From assembly GCF_000382885.1 (NCBI RefSeq), contig NZ_CAVK010000061.1:42719-106718 (forward strand): a DNA stretch of 64,000 bases. Reading direction: 5' to 3'. Source of the stretch: Sphingobium indicum BiD32 (lineage in GTDB: Bacteria > Pseudomonadota > Alphaproteobacteria > Sphingomonadales > Sphingomonadaceae). The position numbers and the translations under genes are program-made. This document shows, in pieces, positions 16,965 through 26,012 of this stretch. Under the pieces are notes generated by a model. That model was given only the letters and a program-made list of their open reading frames with translations, was not told where the DNA came from and did no database searches. Positions within the stretch are counted from its first letter, which is position 1. Each line of letters opens with the position of its first letter.

Positions 16965-18683
16965 ATGACAGACACTACCCTGATCGACCGTAGCCGGGAC
17001 CTGTCACAGTCGCTCGAACGGCTCGGGCCGGACGAAGCCATGAAGGATCGCAGCAACTATCTGCGCGGCTCCATCGCGGAAGGCTTGCTGGACCGGATAA
17101 CGGGTGCTGTTCCTTCGGCCGATGACGTGAAGCTGATGAAGTTTCACGGCATCTATCAGCAGGACGACCGCGACCTGCGCGATGAGCGCCGCCGTCAGAA
17201 GCTGGAACCGGCCTATCAGTTCATGATCCGGGTCCGCCTGCCGGGTGGCGTCTGCACGCCGGCGCAGTGGCTCAAGCTCGATGAACTCGCCCGTCGCCAC
17301 GGTGGCGAGACGCTGCGCCTCACTACGCGTCAGACCTTCCAGTTTCATTGGGTTCTCAAAGACAGCTTGCGGCCGATCATTCAGGGTCTGCATGAGGCCT
17401 TGCTCGATACCGTTGCCGCCTGCGGCGATGACAGCCGCGGCGTGATGTGCACCGTCAACCCGCAGAGCTCGCGGTTTCATGCCGAAGTCGCCGCCATGGC
17501 AAAGCGGGTGAGCGATCACGTCATTCCCAAGACCAGAGCCTATCATGAGATCTGGTATGGCAGCGAACTGGCGGCCAGCTCGGAAGCGGAAGAACCTTTC
17601 TACGGGCGAACCTATTTGCCGAGAAAGTTCAAGATCGGCTTTGCGCTTCCGCCCTCCAATGACATTGATGTCTACGCACAGGATCTCGGTTTCATCGCGA
17701 TCGGTGGCGCCGCTGGCCTGGAGGGGTTCAACGTTGCCATTGGCGGCGGCATGGGCCGCACCGACCAGGCGCCGGAAACCTACCCGCGCCTGGCCAGCGT
17801 CATTGGCTTTGTTCCCGTCGATCGCGTCATAGCTTGCGCCGACGCTGTGATGACCGTCCAGCGCGATTACGGCGACCGCAAGGACCGCCAGCGCGCGCGT
17901 TTCAAATATACGATAGACGACAAGGGCCTCAACTGGATCAAGGCTGAGATCGAACGCATCATGGGGCTACCGTTCGAGAACGCGCGGCCCTGCGACTTTA
18001 CTTCCAACGGCGACAGTTATGGCTGGAACTCCACGCCCGACGGTCGGCATCATCGGACGCTCATTGTCGAGAACGGCCGTCTCGATCTGACGCTGCTTGA
18101 TGCGCTACGCGACATTGCGCGAACCCACCATGGTACCTTTCGGCTAACACCCAATCAGAATCTGATCATAGCCGGCGTCCGCTCCGAAGATCGGCCGGCG
18201 ATCGATGCGATCCTTGCCGAGCACTTTCCTGACATTGATCATTTGTCTGTTCTCAGGCGCAACGCCATCGCCTGCGTGGCCTTTCCCACATGCGGTCTCG
18301 CCATGGCGGAGAGTGAGCGCTACCTGCCCAAACTGCTCGACAGGATCGAGGCAATCCTTGCTGATAACGGGCTCACCGATGAGCCTATCACGGTCAGGAT
18401 GAGCGGTTGCCCGAACGGCTGCTCGCGGCCCTATATTGCAGAAATAGGGCTCACCGGCCGTGCTCCGGGTAAGTACAATCTCTATCTGGGGGGCGGTTTT
18501 CACGGCGAGCGACTGAATCGCATGGTTCGCGAGAATATCGGTGAGCCTGCAATCCTCGAGATTCTGGCAGAGGCGATCGGGCGTTTCGCCCGTGAACGGG
18601 AACCCGGCGAGCATTTTGGAGACTTCACCATCAGGGCCGGCATTGTCCGCGAAGTTACGGAGGGGCGCCACTTCAATGACTGA
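16965..18683 (+). CDS. cysI: CysI, siroheme hemoprotein subunit of sulfite reductase
   Basis: 572 residues from ATG 16965, preceded by AAGGGA; a TTG at 16950 in the same frame overlaps cysJ and is less likely. Early landmarks are RLTTRQTFQFHWV and GVMCTVNPQSS. The siroheme/4Fe-4S ligands lie in CVAFPTC (C437, C443) and SGCPNGC (C482, C486), the C-x5-C...C-x3-C pattern of sulfite/nitrite reductases. The length and C-terminal FGDFTIRAGIV fit CysI of the NADPH-dependent enzyme. It requires siroheme; no cysG is nearby, but a hemD-like gene lies 4 kb upstream. Confidence 0.95.
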   Translation: MTDTTLIDRSRDLSQSLERLGPDEAMKDRSNYLRGSIAEGLLDRITGAVPSADDVKLMKFHGIYQQDDRDLRDERRRQKLEPAYQFMIRVRLPGGVCTPAQWLKLDELARRHGGETLRLTTRQTFQFHWVLKDSLRPIIQGLHEALLDTVAACGDDSRGVMCTVNPQSSRFHAEVAAMAKRVSDHVIPKTRAYHEIWYGSELAASSEAEEPFYGRTYLPRKFKIGFALPPSNDIDVYAQDLGFIAIGGAAGLEGFNVAIGGGMGRTDQAPETYPRLASVIGFVPVDRVIACADAVMTVQRDYGDRKDRQRARFKYTIDDKGLNWIKAEIERIMGLPFENARPCDFTSNGDSYGWNSTPDGRHHRTLIVENGRLDLTLLDALRDIARTHHGTFRLTPNQNLIIAGVRSEDRPAIDAILAEHFPDIDHLSVLRRNAIACVAFPTCGLAMAESERYLPKLLDRIEAILADNGLTDEPITVRMSGCPNGCSRPYIAEIGLTGRAPGKYNLYLGGGFHGERLNRMVRENIGEPAILEILAEAIGRFAREREPGEHFGDFTIRAGIVREVTEGRHFND

Positions 18684-19848
18684 CAACAGGATCGAACTTC
18701 CTCGTCCGGAGACGATAACGGCCGCCTATGGCGTCGCGGCCGACCCCGCTTTTGGCGCGGTCGCCCCACCGCTCTATCTCTCCAGTACCTACGAGTTCGC
18801 CGGCTTCGACGAACCACGTGTCTACGATTATGGCAGAGCGGGCAATCCGACCCGGAATCTTCTCGCCGATGCTCTTGCCAAGCTGGAGGGTGGGGCAGGG
18901 GCCATCATCACCTCGAGCGGGATGTCTGCTCTCGATCTGCTCGTCAGCCGCCAACGGCCGGACGATCTGATCCTCGCGCCGCATGACTGCTATGGCGGCA
19001 CCATGCGCCTGCTCAAGGCACGAGCGGACCGCGGTCACTGCTCGGTTCGTTTCGTCGATCAATCGGATATAGCTGCCTATGCCGCCGCTTTGGAAGAGTT
19101 TCCGGCGCTTGTGCTGATCGAAACGCCGAGCAATCCGCTGATGCGGGTCGTCGATATCGCCGCCCTCGCCACGAAGGCGAGGACCGTCGGGGCCAAGATT
19201 GCCGTCGACAACACATTCCTGTCTCCCGCAATCCAGCGGCCGATCGCACTGGGCGCGGACTATGTCGTCCATTCCACCACAAAATACCTCAATGGCCATT
19301 CTGACGTGATTGGCGGAGCAGTCGTCGCAGCGGATCCCGCCGAGGTCGGCGAACTGCGTCAATGGGCGAACGTCGTCGGCAGTGCAGGAGCTCCTTTTGA
19401 TTCCTGGCTGACCCTGCGCGGCATGCGCACGCTTTTTGCGCGCATGGAACGACAACAAATCAACGCCATGGCTATCGCTCATTATCTCGAGCGCCATCCG
19501 GTCGTGGCAAAAGTCCACTATCCGGGTCTCTCATCGCATCCCGGCCATGCTATCGCTTCGCGCCAGCAACGCGGCTTTGGCGCCATGTTGAGCTTCGAGC
19601 TGGCGGGCGGCGTATCGGCCGTTCGGCAGTTCATCGCCTCGGTCCGGTTCTTCACGCTCGCGGAATCCCTCGGGGGCGTCGAAAGCCTGGTTGCTCACCC
19701 GGCCACCATGACCCATGCCGATATGGGAGTGGAGGCTCGCGCTGCCGCAGGTATCAGCGACAGTCTGCTGCGGCTCTCGGTTGGCCTGGAGGCCGAGCAG
19801 GATCTGCTTGCCGGTCTTGCCGAAGGCCTCGCAGCATGTCGGGACTGA
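18676..19848 (+). CDS. Cys/Met metabolism PLP-dependent enzyme (MetB/MetC/MetZ family)
   Basis: 390 residues; the ATG at 18676 overlaps the cysI stop by 8 bases, so it is co-translated. The fold-type I PLP signature is clear: VYDYGRAGNPTRNLLADALAK, the phosphate-binding SSGMSALDL, the ETPSNPL block, AVDNTFLSP and the Schiff-base lysine K203 in HSTTKYLNGHSD. Family members use activated homoserine with cysteine or sulfide, or cleave cystathionine. Coupling to sulfite reductase suggests direct use of sulfide (sulfhydrylase) or cystathionine gamma-synthase; the sequence alone does not decide which. Confidence 0.85.
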   Translation: MTDNRIELPRPETITAAYGVAADPAFGAVAPPLYLSSTYEFAGFDEPRVYDYGRAGNPTRNLLADALAKLEGGAGAIITSSGMSALDLLVSRQRPDDLILAPHDCYGGTMRLLKARADRGHCSVRFVDQSDIAAYAAALEEFPALVLIETPSNPLMRVVDIAALATKARTVGAKIAVDNTFLSPAIQRPIALGADYVVHSTTKYLNGHSDVIGGAVVAADPAEVGELRQWANVVGSAGAPFDSWLTLRGMRTLFARMERQQINAMAIAHYLERHPVVAKVHYPGLSSHPGHAIASRQQRGFGAMLSFELAGGVSAVRQFIASVRFFTLAESLGGVESLVAHPATMTHADMGVEARAAAGISDSLLRLSVGLEAEQDLLAGLAEGLAACRD

Positions 19849-19885
19849 CAAGTCCTGGCGCCCCAACGAAGGGAGGAAAGAATCC

Positions 19886-20131
19886 ATGCCTGGCTATGTA
19901 CTGATCGTCGATATCTTCGGTGCTATGCTCGCTTTCGCCGGCTTCTCGATGGCCTTCCGCCAAAGGGCGGTCCGGCGTCTCATCGGCCGCCCGTCACCGC
20001 CCGCCACATCGATTGCTCGTGCGAACAATGAAGATGATCCGATCACCTACATCCTGCGCATTGCAGGCATCATGATCATGGTCTTTGGCATCGTGATGGG
20101 CGGGATGGTCACCCTGGTCAACCTGAGGTAA
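19886..20131 (+). CDS. Small two-helix membrane protein after the cys operon
   Basis: An 81-residue protein with two hydrophobic segments (YVLIVDIFGAMLAFAGFSMAF and IAGIMIMVFGIVMGGMV) separated by a basic, polar loop. It is preceded by a good GGGAGGAAAG ribosome site and lies 38 bases after the PLP enzyme. No family is recognised. Its position suggests co-transcription with the sulfur genes or the redoxin that follows. Confidence 0.6.
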   Translation: MPGYVLIVDIFGAMLAFAGFSMAFRQRAVRRLIGRPSPPATSIARANNEDDPITYILRIAGIMIMVFGIVMGGMVTLVNLR

Positions 20132-20156
20132 CGCGGTTCACGCTGGCCCGGAGGCA

Positions 20157-20636
20157 ATGATGGATGAGGTTTCTGCTTCTCCCGCACCAGACTGGCATGT
20201 CAGCCAGTGGTTCAATACCGATCCGCTCACCCTGACAGCATTGCGCGGCAAGGTCATCGTGCTCCACGCGTTCCAGATGCTCTGTCCGGGCTGTGTCGCC
20301 AACGGCATACCTCAGGCGCAGCGGATCGCTCGCTTCTTCGGCCCCGATCATGTTGCCGTCATCGGTCTGCATACGGTGTTTGAGCATCACGAGGCGATGC
20401 CTCCTCAGGCACTCGCAGCCTTCATCCACGAATATCGCCTGACCTTCCCCATCGGCGTCGATCTTCCTGGCAAGACCGGGCCGATCCCACAGACGATGGC
20501 GGCCTATGCGATTCAGGGCACGCCGTCCTTGATCCTGATCGATCGACGGGGGTTAATGCGAAAACATGCCTTGGGAACCGAGGAGGATATGCGTGTCGGT
20601 GCCGATATCGCATTTCTCCTGGCAGAAGCAGGATAG
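20157..20636 (+). CDS. Thioredoxin-fold redoxin (CPGC) protein
   Basis: A 159-residue single-domain thioredoxin-fold protein. The active-site pair is C43-P-G-C46 in FQMLCPGCVANG, after the strand GKVIVLHAF, with the cis-proline segment IQGTPSLILIDRRG later, as in TlpA/AhpC-TSA-like redoxins. There is no signal peptide, so it is probably cytoplasmic. CPGC with a preceding Leu is closer to peroxiredoxin-like/TlpA-like reductants than to classic thioredoxin (CGPC). The first of two tandem ATGs has GGAGG four bases upstream; the second is spaced better. Confidence 0.78.
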   Translation: MMDEVSASPAPDWHVSQWFNTDPLTLTALRGKVIVLHAFQMLCPGCVANGIPQAQRIARFFGPDHVAVIGLHTVFEHHEAMPPQALAAFIHEYRLTFPIGVDLPGKTGPIPQTMAAYAIQGTPSLILIDRRGLMRKHALGTEEDMRVGADIAFLLAEAG

Positions 20637-20640
20637 TCTT

Positions 20641-20964
20641 ATGACCCATGAATATGACGATCCCATCGCCCCCGAACTGCTCGCGGAGGCCGCTCGGTTC
20701 GTTGCCGGGCGGCACCGCGTCGAGGCTCGGAGCCTGGAAGAACTTGTCGAAGAGGTCGTCGTTCAACGCTTCTGCGGCAGTACCAACTCGACGCAAAACC
20801 GCAGCGGGGCGGTTCTTGTCGGGTTGAAGCAGGAAATCACGCGCCAGGTCCACATCATTGTCGCCAATCGCGACGTGATCGACGAGGTCGATGAAGCTTC
20901 GATCGAATCTTTCCCAGCGAGCGATCCGCCGGCCTGGATCGGCGGTGGGACAAGGAGAAGCTGA
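20641..20964 (+). CDS. Hypothetical 107-residue acidic protein
   Basis: The ATG at 20641 lies 4 bases after the redoxin stop. The protein is acidic, with a middle segment VGLKQEITRQVHIIVANRD and a conserved-looking acidic tail DEVDEASIESFPASDPPAW. That Ser/Asp/Pro ending, FPASDPPAW, is a motif I associate with small alphaproteobacterial proteins of unknown function. No catalytic motif is seen. It is followed 2 bases later by a DUF488 gene. Confidence 0.6.
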   Translation: MTHEYDDPIAPELLAEAARFVAGRHRVEARSLEELVEEVVVQRFCGSTNSTQNRSGAVLVGLKQEITRQVHIIVANRDVIDEVDEASIESFPASDPPAWIGGGTRRS

Positions 20965-20966
20965 TC

Positions 20967-21341
20967 ATGGGCACCGTACACATCAAGCGGATTTACGCAT
21001 CTCCCGCACCGGAGGACGGCTTCAGGGTTCTCGTCGATCGTCTCTGGCCGAGGGGGCTCTCGAAGGAGGCCGCTCACGTCGATCTTTGGCTCAAGGAGAT
21101 CGCACCGAGCCAGGCCCTTCGCGAATGGTTCGGCCATGACCCCGCCCACTTTACCGAATTCCGGGAAAAATATCGCGAGGAACTCGACGGTAATCCCGAA
21201 CCCGTCGCCCGCATTGGCGCGCTCGCCAAGAGCCAAGACGTCACGCTGCTCTACGGCGCCAGGGATACCCGAATAAACCAAGCCACCGTTCTGGCCGGCT
21301 ATCTCGCGGACCGGGGCATTTCCCTCGTCCGCGCAGACTGA
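20967..21341 (+). CDS. DUF488 family protein, YeaO-like
   Basis: A 124-residue protein matching the short DUF488/YeaO group: the opening VHIKRIYASPAPEDGFRVLV, the DRLWPRGLSKEAAHVDLWLK block and EWFGHDPAHFTEFREKYREEL. The family is widespread, often in stress or heavy-metal contexts, and its biochemical function is unknown. It ends a run of closely spaced plus-strand genes (19886-21341). A longer DUF488 protein occurs again at 28458. Confidence 0.85.
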   Translation: MGTVHIKRIYASPAPEDGFRVLVDRLWPRGLSKEAAHVDLWLKEIAPSQALREWFGHDPAHFTEFREKYREELDGNPEPVARIGALAKSQDVTLLYGARDTRINQATVLAGYLADRGISLVRAD

Positions 21342-21436
21342 AGCTGCTGTCGCTGTTTTGAAGCTGATCCTGCGGACAGGGGTGATCCGCTGCTGAAGTG
21401 GATCGTCACCAATCCTCCGGGCTTCTCCATGGTGGG

Positions 21437-23113
21437 CTACCGAGTGCCCTCACCTCGCGGACAGGCCGTTAGCGCTTCGCCAACGCCGCCATAGGGCCGA
21501 AGATCGTCGGAAAGCCCCTCAAAGCTCTCAGCGCGAGCAACCTCCCAGCTTTGCCGGTAGAAGCCATCAGCGAGGCTGTCGTCCAGCAAAGAACCGGGTT
21601 CCAGAAAGCGATGGAGCTGCGCGAATTGCCGAATTTCGGTTGCGCTTACCCGCCGCACCAGATGTCGCGGGCGAAGCGCTGACGGGTGGCGCAATCCCGC
21701 CGCGGCGACCATGTCCGCAAGCGCGGTCAAGGTGTTCGCATGAAAGCGGAACACGCGGTCTGCCTTGTCCGGCACGACCAGCCCTCGCTGGCGCAACGGA
21801 TCCTGCGTTGCAACACCCGTCGGACAGCGATTGGTATTGCAGGCAAGCGACTGGATGCACCCCAGCGCGAACATGAACCCTCGGGCCGAGTTGACCCAGT
21901 CCGCCCCGATCGCAAGCGCGCTCGCGATATCGAAAGCGCTGATTATCCTGCCAGCAGCGCCCACCTTGACCTGATGGCGAAGCCCTGCGCCGGTCAGGAC
22001 ATTGTGGACGAACAGCAACCCCTCACGCATCGGGACGCCGATATGGTCGGCAAACTCGACCGGAGCAGCACCCGTTCCTCCTTCTGCTCCGTCAACCACG
22101 ACAAAATCGGGGTGGATGCCCGTTTCGAGCATTGCTTTGACCATGCCCATGAACTCCCAGGGATGGCCGATGCACAGTTTGAAGCCGACCGGCTTGCCAT
22201 CCGACAATTCGCGCAGACGGCCGATGAACTGCATCATTTCGATCGGGTTCGAAAACTCCTGGTGAAGAGCCGGCGAAACGCAGTCCTGCCCCAACGGCAC
22301 CTTGCGTGTCGCTGAAATCTCAGGAGTCACCTTCGCCGCTGGGAGGATCCCACCATGTCCTGGCTTCGCGCCCTGGCTGAGCTTGAGCTCGATCATTTTG
22401 ACCTGCTCTAGTGCTGCCTGCGCGGCGAAACGCTGGGCATCGAACCGGCCGTGCTCATCCCGGCACCCGAAATAGCCGCTACCTATCTCCCAAACCAGAT
22501 CGCCCCCTTCGCAGTGATAGGGGCTGATGCTGCCCTCTCCGGTGTCGTGATAGAAGCCACCGCGCGCAGCGCCCCGATTTAGGGCCCGGATCGCATTGGC
22601 GGATAGTGATCCGAAGCTCATTGCGGAAATGTTGAGGATCGATGCCGAGTAGGGTTGGCGACATTGATCACCGCCAACCGTCACCCGGAAATCGGCCGGA
22701 TCGGCGCTCGGGACGGGCCGCGTCGAGTGATTGATGAATTCGTAGCCATCGCGATAGACGTCAAGGAGAGTCCCGAATGGATGATCCCCGGCCTCGTTCT
22801 TTGCCCGTCGATAGACCAGTGTTCGCTGCGCGCGGGAAAACGGCGCCGCCTCCTCATCGGCTTCGAAGAGATATTGACGAACAGCGGGCCGCAAGCTTTC
22901 GACGAACCACCGAACATGCCCTATCACGGGATAGTTGCGTTGTACGGCGTGTTTAGGCTGGAGCCAGTCGCGTGCGCCGAGCAAAGCAAGCACGGCGGCG
23001 GCGCCAGCCACCACCGACCAGCCGCGCGAACCGGTCACCGCCAACAGCAATGCCAGAACAGCCCCCAGACACAGGATAGTCCAGGGTAGAAGACGAACGT
23101 ATCTCTGCCTCAT
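21437..23113 (-). CDS. Membrane-anchored FMN-binding glutamate synthase-like protein
   Basis: 558 residues from ATG 23113; the frame is open further upstream but lacks support. Two N-terminal membrane helices (about 8-48) precede a Glu_synthase FMN domain with PYHCEGGDLVWEIGSGYFG, KLSQGAKPGHGGILPAAKV, VVDGAEGGTGAAPVEFADH and the iron-sulfur cysteine segment CIQSLACNTNRCPTGVATQ. Amidotransferase (GATase) and GXGXG domains of true GltB are absent, so this is the stand-alone FMN_bind glutamate-synthase family, whose substrate is not established. It is divergent from pfkB across 154 bases. Confidence 0.85.
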   Translation of the reverse strand: MRQRYVRLLPWTILCLGAVLALLLAVTGSRGWSVVAGAAAVLALLGARDWLQPKHAVQRNYPVIGHVRWFVESLRPAVRQYLFEADEEAAPFSRAQRTLVYRRAKNEAGDHPFGTLLDVYRDGYEFINHSTRPVPSADPADFRVTVGGDQCRQPYSASILNISAMSFGSLSANAIRALNRGAARGGFYHDTGEGSISPYHCEGGDLVWEIGSGYFGCRDEHGRFDAQRFAAQAALEQVKMIELKLSQGAKPGHGGILPAAKVTPEISATRKVPLGQDCVSPALHQEFSNPIEMMQFIGRLRELSDGKPVGFKLCIGHPWEFMGMVKAMLETGIHPDFVVVDGAEGGTGAAPVEFADHIGVPMREGLLFVHNVLTGAGLRHQVKVGAAGRIISAFDIASALAIGADWVNSARGFMFALGCIQSLACNTNRCPTGVATQDPLRQRGLVVPDKADRVFRFHANTLTALADMVAAAGLRHPSALRPRHLVRRVSATEIRQFAQLHRFLEPGSLLDDSLADGFYRQSWEVARAESFEGLSDDLRPYGGVGEALTACPRGEGTR

Positions 23114-23267
23114 TTTCCGTGCCCCCCAGATGTGCACCCGCCAAAATATCGCGCAGCCCTGATCGTGGAGGCATCCCGGCGAGACGATCTTCGCACGTTC
23201 AACCGGCAGGGCGCATTGGGAATATTGCGGATAGACCGGAAGGCGTCCAGCTTGCTCAAACTCCGGG

Positions 23268-24200
23268 ATGCCCCACATCGCCACCCTGACGCTGAACCCC
23301 ACCGTCGACGTCGCCTATGAAATCGACCGCCTCTTCCACACGCGCAAGATGCGAACCAGGTCTGAATTTCATAATCCGGGCGGCGGCGGCATCAACGTCG
23401 CGCGCGTGTTCGGCCGCCTCGGCGGCAAGGCCAGCAGCTACTATCTGGCGGGCGGCGCAACGGGCGATGCCCTCGACGCCTTGCTCGACCTTCATCATCT
23501 GGTTCGCAGCCGCATATGCATCGCGGGGCAGACGCGTATCGCATCTGCCGTGCTCGAACTCGAAAGCGGCAAGGAATTCCGCTTTGTCCCGCCCGGTCCG
23601 GCGATCCAGCCTGCCGAATGGCAGGCATGTCTGGCCCTGCTCGGAAACACACAATGCGACTTCATGGTCTTGAGCGGCTCGCTGCCGCCAGGTGTGCCCG
23701 ACGACTTTTATGGTCAGGTTGCCGCACTGATGCGTCGCCGGGACATCCCTGTCGTGCTCGACAGTTCAGGATCCGGTCTCAGGGGCTGTCTCGATGAAGG
23801 CGGAATCTTCCTGGTAAAACCCAGCATCGGTGAGTTGCGGCAACTCACGGGACTGGCACTCTCCAATCCTGACGATATCGCCAATGCTGCCATGGCAATC
23901 GTACGAGCAGGACAAGCCGCCCATGTCGCCGTAACGATGGGGCGGGACGGCGCGATCCTCGCCAGCACTGCCGGACACCTCCACCTGCCAGCAGCACCCA
24001 TCGAGGCCAAGAGCGCGGTCGGTGCCGGCGACAGCTTCCTCGCCGCCATGCTCTTTGCGATCGCGATTGACTGGGACATGAATGCAGCGTTTCGTTTCGG
24101 GATCGCCGCTGGCGCTGCCGCAGTCATGAGCCCGGGCCACGACCTGGCGCAGCCAAACGATATTCGGCGCCTATATCAGCAAGTTGCCCAAAAGCCCTGA
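23268..24200 (+). CDS. pfkB: PfkB-type sugar kinase, probable 6-phosphofructokinase
   Basis: A 310-residue ribokinase-fold kinase. The substrate-binding N-terminus TLNPTVDVAYEIDRL, the PGGGGINVARVFGRLGG signature and the C-terminal ATP/anion-hole motif SAVGAGDSFLAAML with the catalytic Asp are all visible. FxPPGP and DSSGSGL, then VKPSIGELRQLTG, fit the PfkB/tagatose-6-P/1-phosphofructokinase subgroup, with E. coli Pfk-2 the closest in pattern. If it acts on fructose-6-phosphate it would provide an upper glycolytic step in a lineage that usually relies on the Entner-Doudoroff route. Confidence 0.82.
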   Translation: MPHIATLTLNPTVDVAYEIDRLFHTRKMRTRSEFHNPGGGGINVARVFGRLGGKASSYYLAGGATGDALDALLDLHHLVRSRICIAGQTRIASAVLELESGKEFRFVPPGPAIQPAEWQACLALLGNTQCDFMVLSGSLPPGVPDDFYGQVAALMRRRDIPVVLDSSGSGLRGCLDEGGIFLVKPSIGELRQLTGLALSNPDDIANAAMAIVRAGQAAHVAVTMGRDGAILASTAGHLHLPAAPIEAKSAVGAGDSFLAAMLFAIAIDWDMNAAFRFGIAAGAAAVMSPGHDLAQPNDIRRLYQQVAQKP

Positions 24201-24209
24201 CACCATCGG

Positions 24210-24241
24210 ATCGGCGAACAGGCCGCGGCGCGTTCCCCGAT
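24210..24241. terminator. Inverted repeat between converging pfkB and DUF4239 genes
   Basis: ATCGGCGAAC (24210-24219) and GTTCCCCGAT (24232-24241) pair at 9 of 10 positions around a 12-base GC-rich loop. It lies exactly in the 64-base gap between two convergent genes, the expected place for a shared terminator. No T tract follows, so Rho-independent function is uncertain. Confidence 0.35.
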
Positions 24242-24264
24242 ATCGCGTCTGTCATCCGTGTTGA

Positions 24265-25062
24265 TCATCGGCGCGCATCAGGCGCGTCGGGACGTTCCAG
24301 CGAATCCAGGAGATCGATCAATGGAGCCTTCGAACTTCTCATGACCCCGCGATGCGGTTGCTCAAGATCCACAGTCACCATGAAGACGGCTGTGACAAGG
24401 GTTATGTAGACCACAATCCATATCGATGGTCCCTTGTATTGTTTGTGCGAGGTTTCCGTTTTGCCGATCATGAATACGCTCACCATCCCGAACAGAACCA
24501 GGAGAATGATTATGGTATCCGAAACCTGATTCTGGCTGCCATATAATGCCTTGTCATGCGTCATCGTCAGCCCGTTGAAACCGTTCATCAGTGGCGTATG
24601 CAAGGTTGGCGATTTTTTCTCGGATATGACCGCGGCTAGAAGCGACCGGATATTCTCCTGCCGTGCGCTGCTGTGGGCGGTAATCGCATTCATCTCGGGG
24701 GCTTCGATGTGAACGGTGCCGAACGCCAGGCGTTCCTTGACATACCCGATCAGTTCGCTGCGGATTTGCCCTCTTTCTGGGTCTTCAAGCATGGAAGAGG
24801 TGGCCGCAAAATCACCTATGGCGATAGCTTCGTCGAGCAGAAAGCCCTTCCTGTTTTCATACCGATCCGCAGCCCCCGAAAAGGAAAACGCCAACAGGAG
24901 TGCGAACAGCGCGATACTTGCATCGGCTATTCGCGTTCGACCGTTGTCAGTTGCCTGACCGACTTTGGGGGCAACCACGACGCCAACCCAACCCGCCAGC
25001 AGCATCAAAACGAAGAAGGCAATGCCCAATTTCCAGGCGTCGACATGTAAAATCACACTCAT
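24265..25062 (-). CDS. DUF4239/bestrophin-like membrane protein
   Basis: A 265-residue protein with two helices near the N-terminus (about 13-33 and 48-66), a soluble helical domain and two helices near the C-terminus (VSDTIIILLVLFGMVSVF and IWIVVYITLVTAVFMV). The block DASIALFALLLAFSFSGAADRYENRK is typical of the DUF4239 bestrophin-like family. Members are predicted channels or membrane proteins without established function. It is convergent with pfkB and separate from the next minus-strand unit. Confidence 0.7.
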   Translation of the reverse strand: MSVILHVDAWKLGIAFFVLMLLAGWVGVVVAPKVGQATDNGRTRIADASIALFALLLAFSFSGAADRYENRKGFLLDEAIAIGDFAATSSMLEDPERGQIRSELIGYVKERLAFGTVHIEAPEMNAITAHSSARQENIRSLLAAVISEKKSPTLHTPLMNGFNGLTMTHDKALYGSQNQVSDTIIILLVLFGMVSVFMIGKTETSHKQYKGPSIWIVVYITLVTAVFMVTVDLEQPHRGVMRSSKAPLIDLLDSLERPDAPDARR

Positions 25063-25184
25063 GATACGACAGGTCCCCCGGAACAGATTTTCAGAAGCGC
25101 AAGAATTTCAGGACACAAGCATTGTTTCTCCCAGGGACCGGATCGCCTCCGGTCTGAGCCTGCTTCGAGATCACCATGTCCATC

Positions 25185-26012
25185 TCAGAAGCGCTGCGTA
25201 ATGCCTACGTAAACTTCCCTATCGGGGCTGTCGTGGTTGAGGCCGATGTTGAGCCCAGCATCGAGCTGCAACGCGTCAGTGGGCTGCCACCCAAATGACA
25301 GGCCGGCTAGCCCGATCGTGCTATGCCCGGCCGGTTCGCAATCACGAGCCATGGATAACTCAACCGTGGCGGAGAGCTTGTTGATGATCTCAAAGCCGAA
25401 ACCAGCCGTCGTCCCGAACGCCAGGTGGCGGCCGCGGCCATCGCTGTCGACTACTGCGTCGATTCTGGGCGTGAGCGATATTGAAAGTCCTTTCGGGAGC
25501 TCAACGCTCATCGGCACCAGCAGGCCAATCCCCCAATCGCCAGCCCCCGATGGTGACGTGCCAATCGGCAATGTCACATATGGCATTACCGCAACGGCAG
25601 TCCCCGAGCCATCAGGATTACTGAGATTTTGACGCAGGGCGATGCTGATATCGCCTCCGCCGCCAGCCTCGCTCAAGCTTCCAGATTGCAAGTCGCGCGT
25701 TCGAGTGCGGCTATAACCGAACCATCCGAATTGTGCTTCAAGTGAATTGGTGACACCAACTCGGACGAGCAATTCTCCGCTCGAAACACTATCGGTTCGA
25801 ACCGCAGCGTCGCTGTCTCGTACCCAGCTGCCCATCCCAAGTTCGACGACGACATGACCCCTATCGATCGTACATGCCGGGGTACCGAGGCCCGGGCGAT
25901 CCGGACAAAGTTCCCGCAGCTTGGGAACATCTGGTTGGGATTGCGCCAGGGCCGGCCCGCTACTCGTTGCAAACGCCAGGATTGTAATGGCAATTGCCCA
26001 AAGCCGCGTCAT
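25185..26012 (-). CDS. Outer-membrane beta-barrel protein (phenol-degradation MetA/transporter-like family)
   Basis: 275 residues from ATG 26012, with a clear Sec signal peptide ending in SSGPALAQ near residue 24. The rest has alternating beta strands (LLVRVGVTNSLEAQFGWFGY, GLSISLTPRIDAVVD, FEIINKLSATVELSMA) and ends in a C-terminal aromatic (VGITQRF), the usual outer-membrane assembly signal. The pattern recalls the MetA-pathway outer-membrane family (PF13557-like). A longer frame upstream is only the shadow of the urea channel gene. The ATG overlaps the urea channel stop by 4 bases. Confidence 0.78.
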   Translation of the reverse strand: MTRLWAIAITILAFATSSGPALAQSQPDVPKLRELCPDRPGLGTPACTIDRGHVVVELGMGSWVRDSDAAVRTDSVSSGELLVRVGVTNSLEAQFGWFGYSRTRTRDLQSGSLSEAGGGGDISIALRQNLSNPDGSGTAVAVMPYVTLPIGTSPSGAGDWGIGLLVPMSVELPKGLSISLTPRIDAVVDSDGRGRHLAFGTTAGFGFEIINKLSATVELSMARDCEPAGHSTIGLAGLSFGWQPTDALQLDAGLNIGLNHDSPDREVYVGITQRF

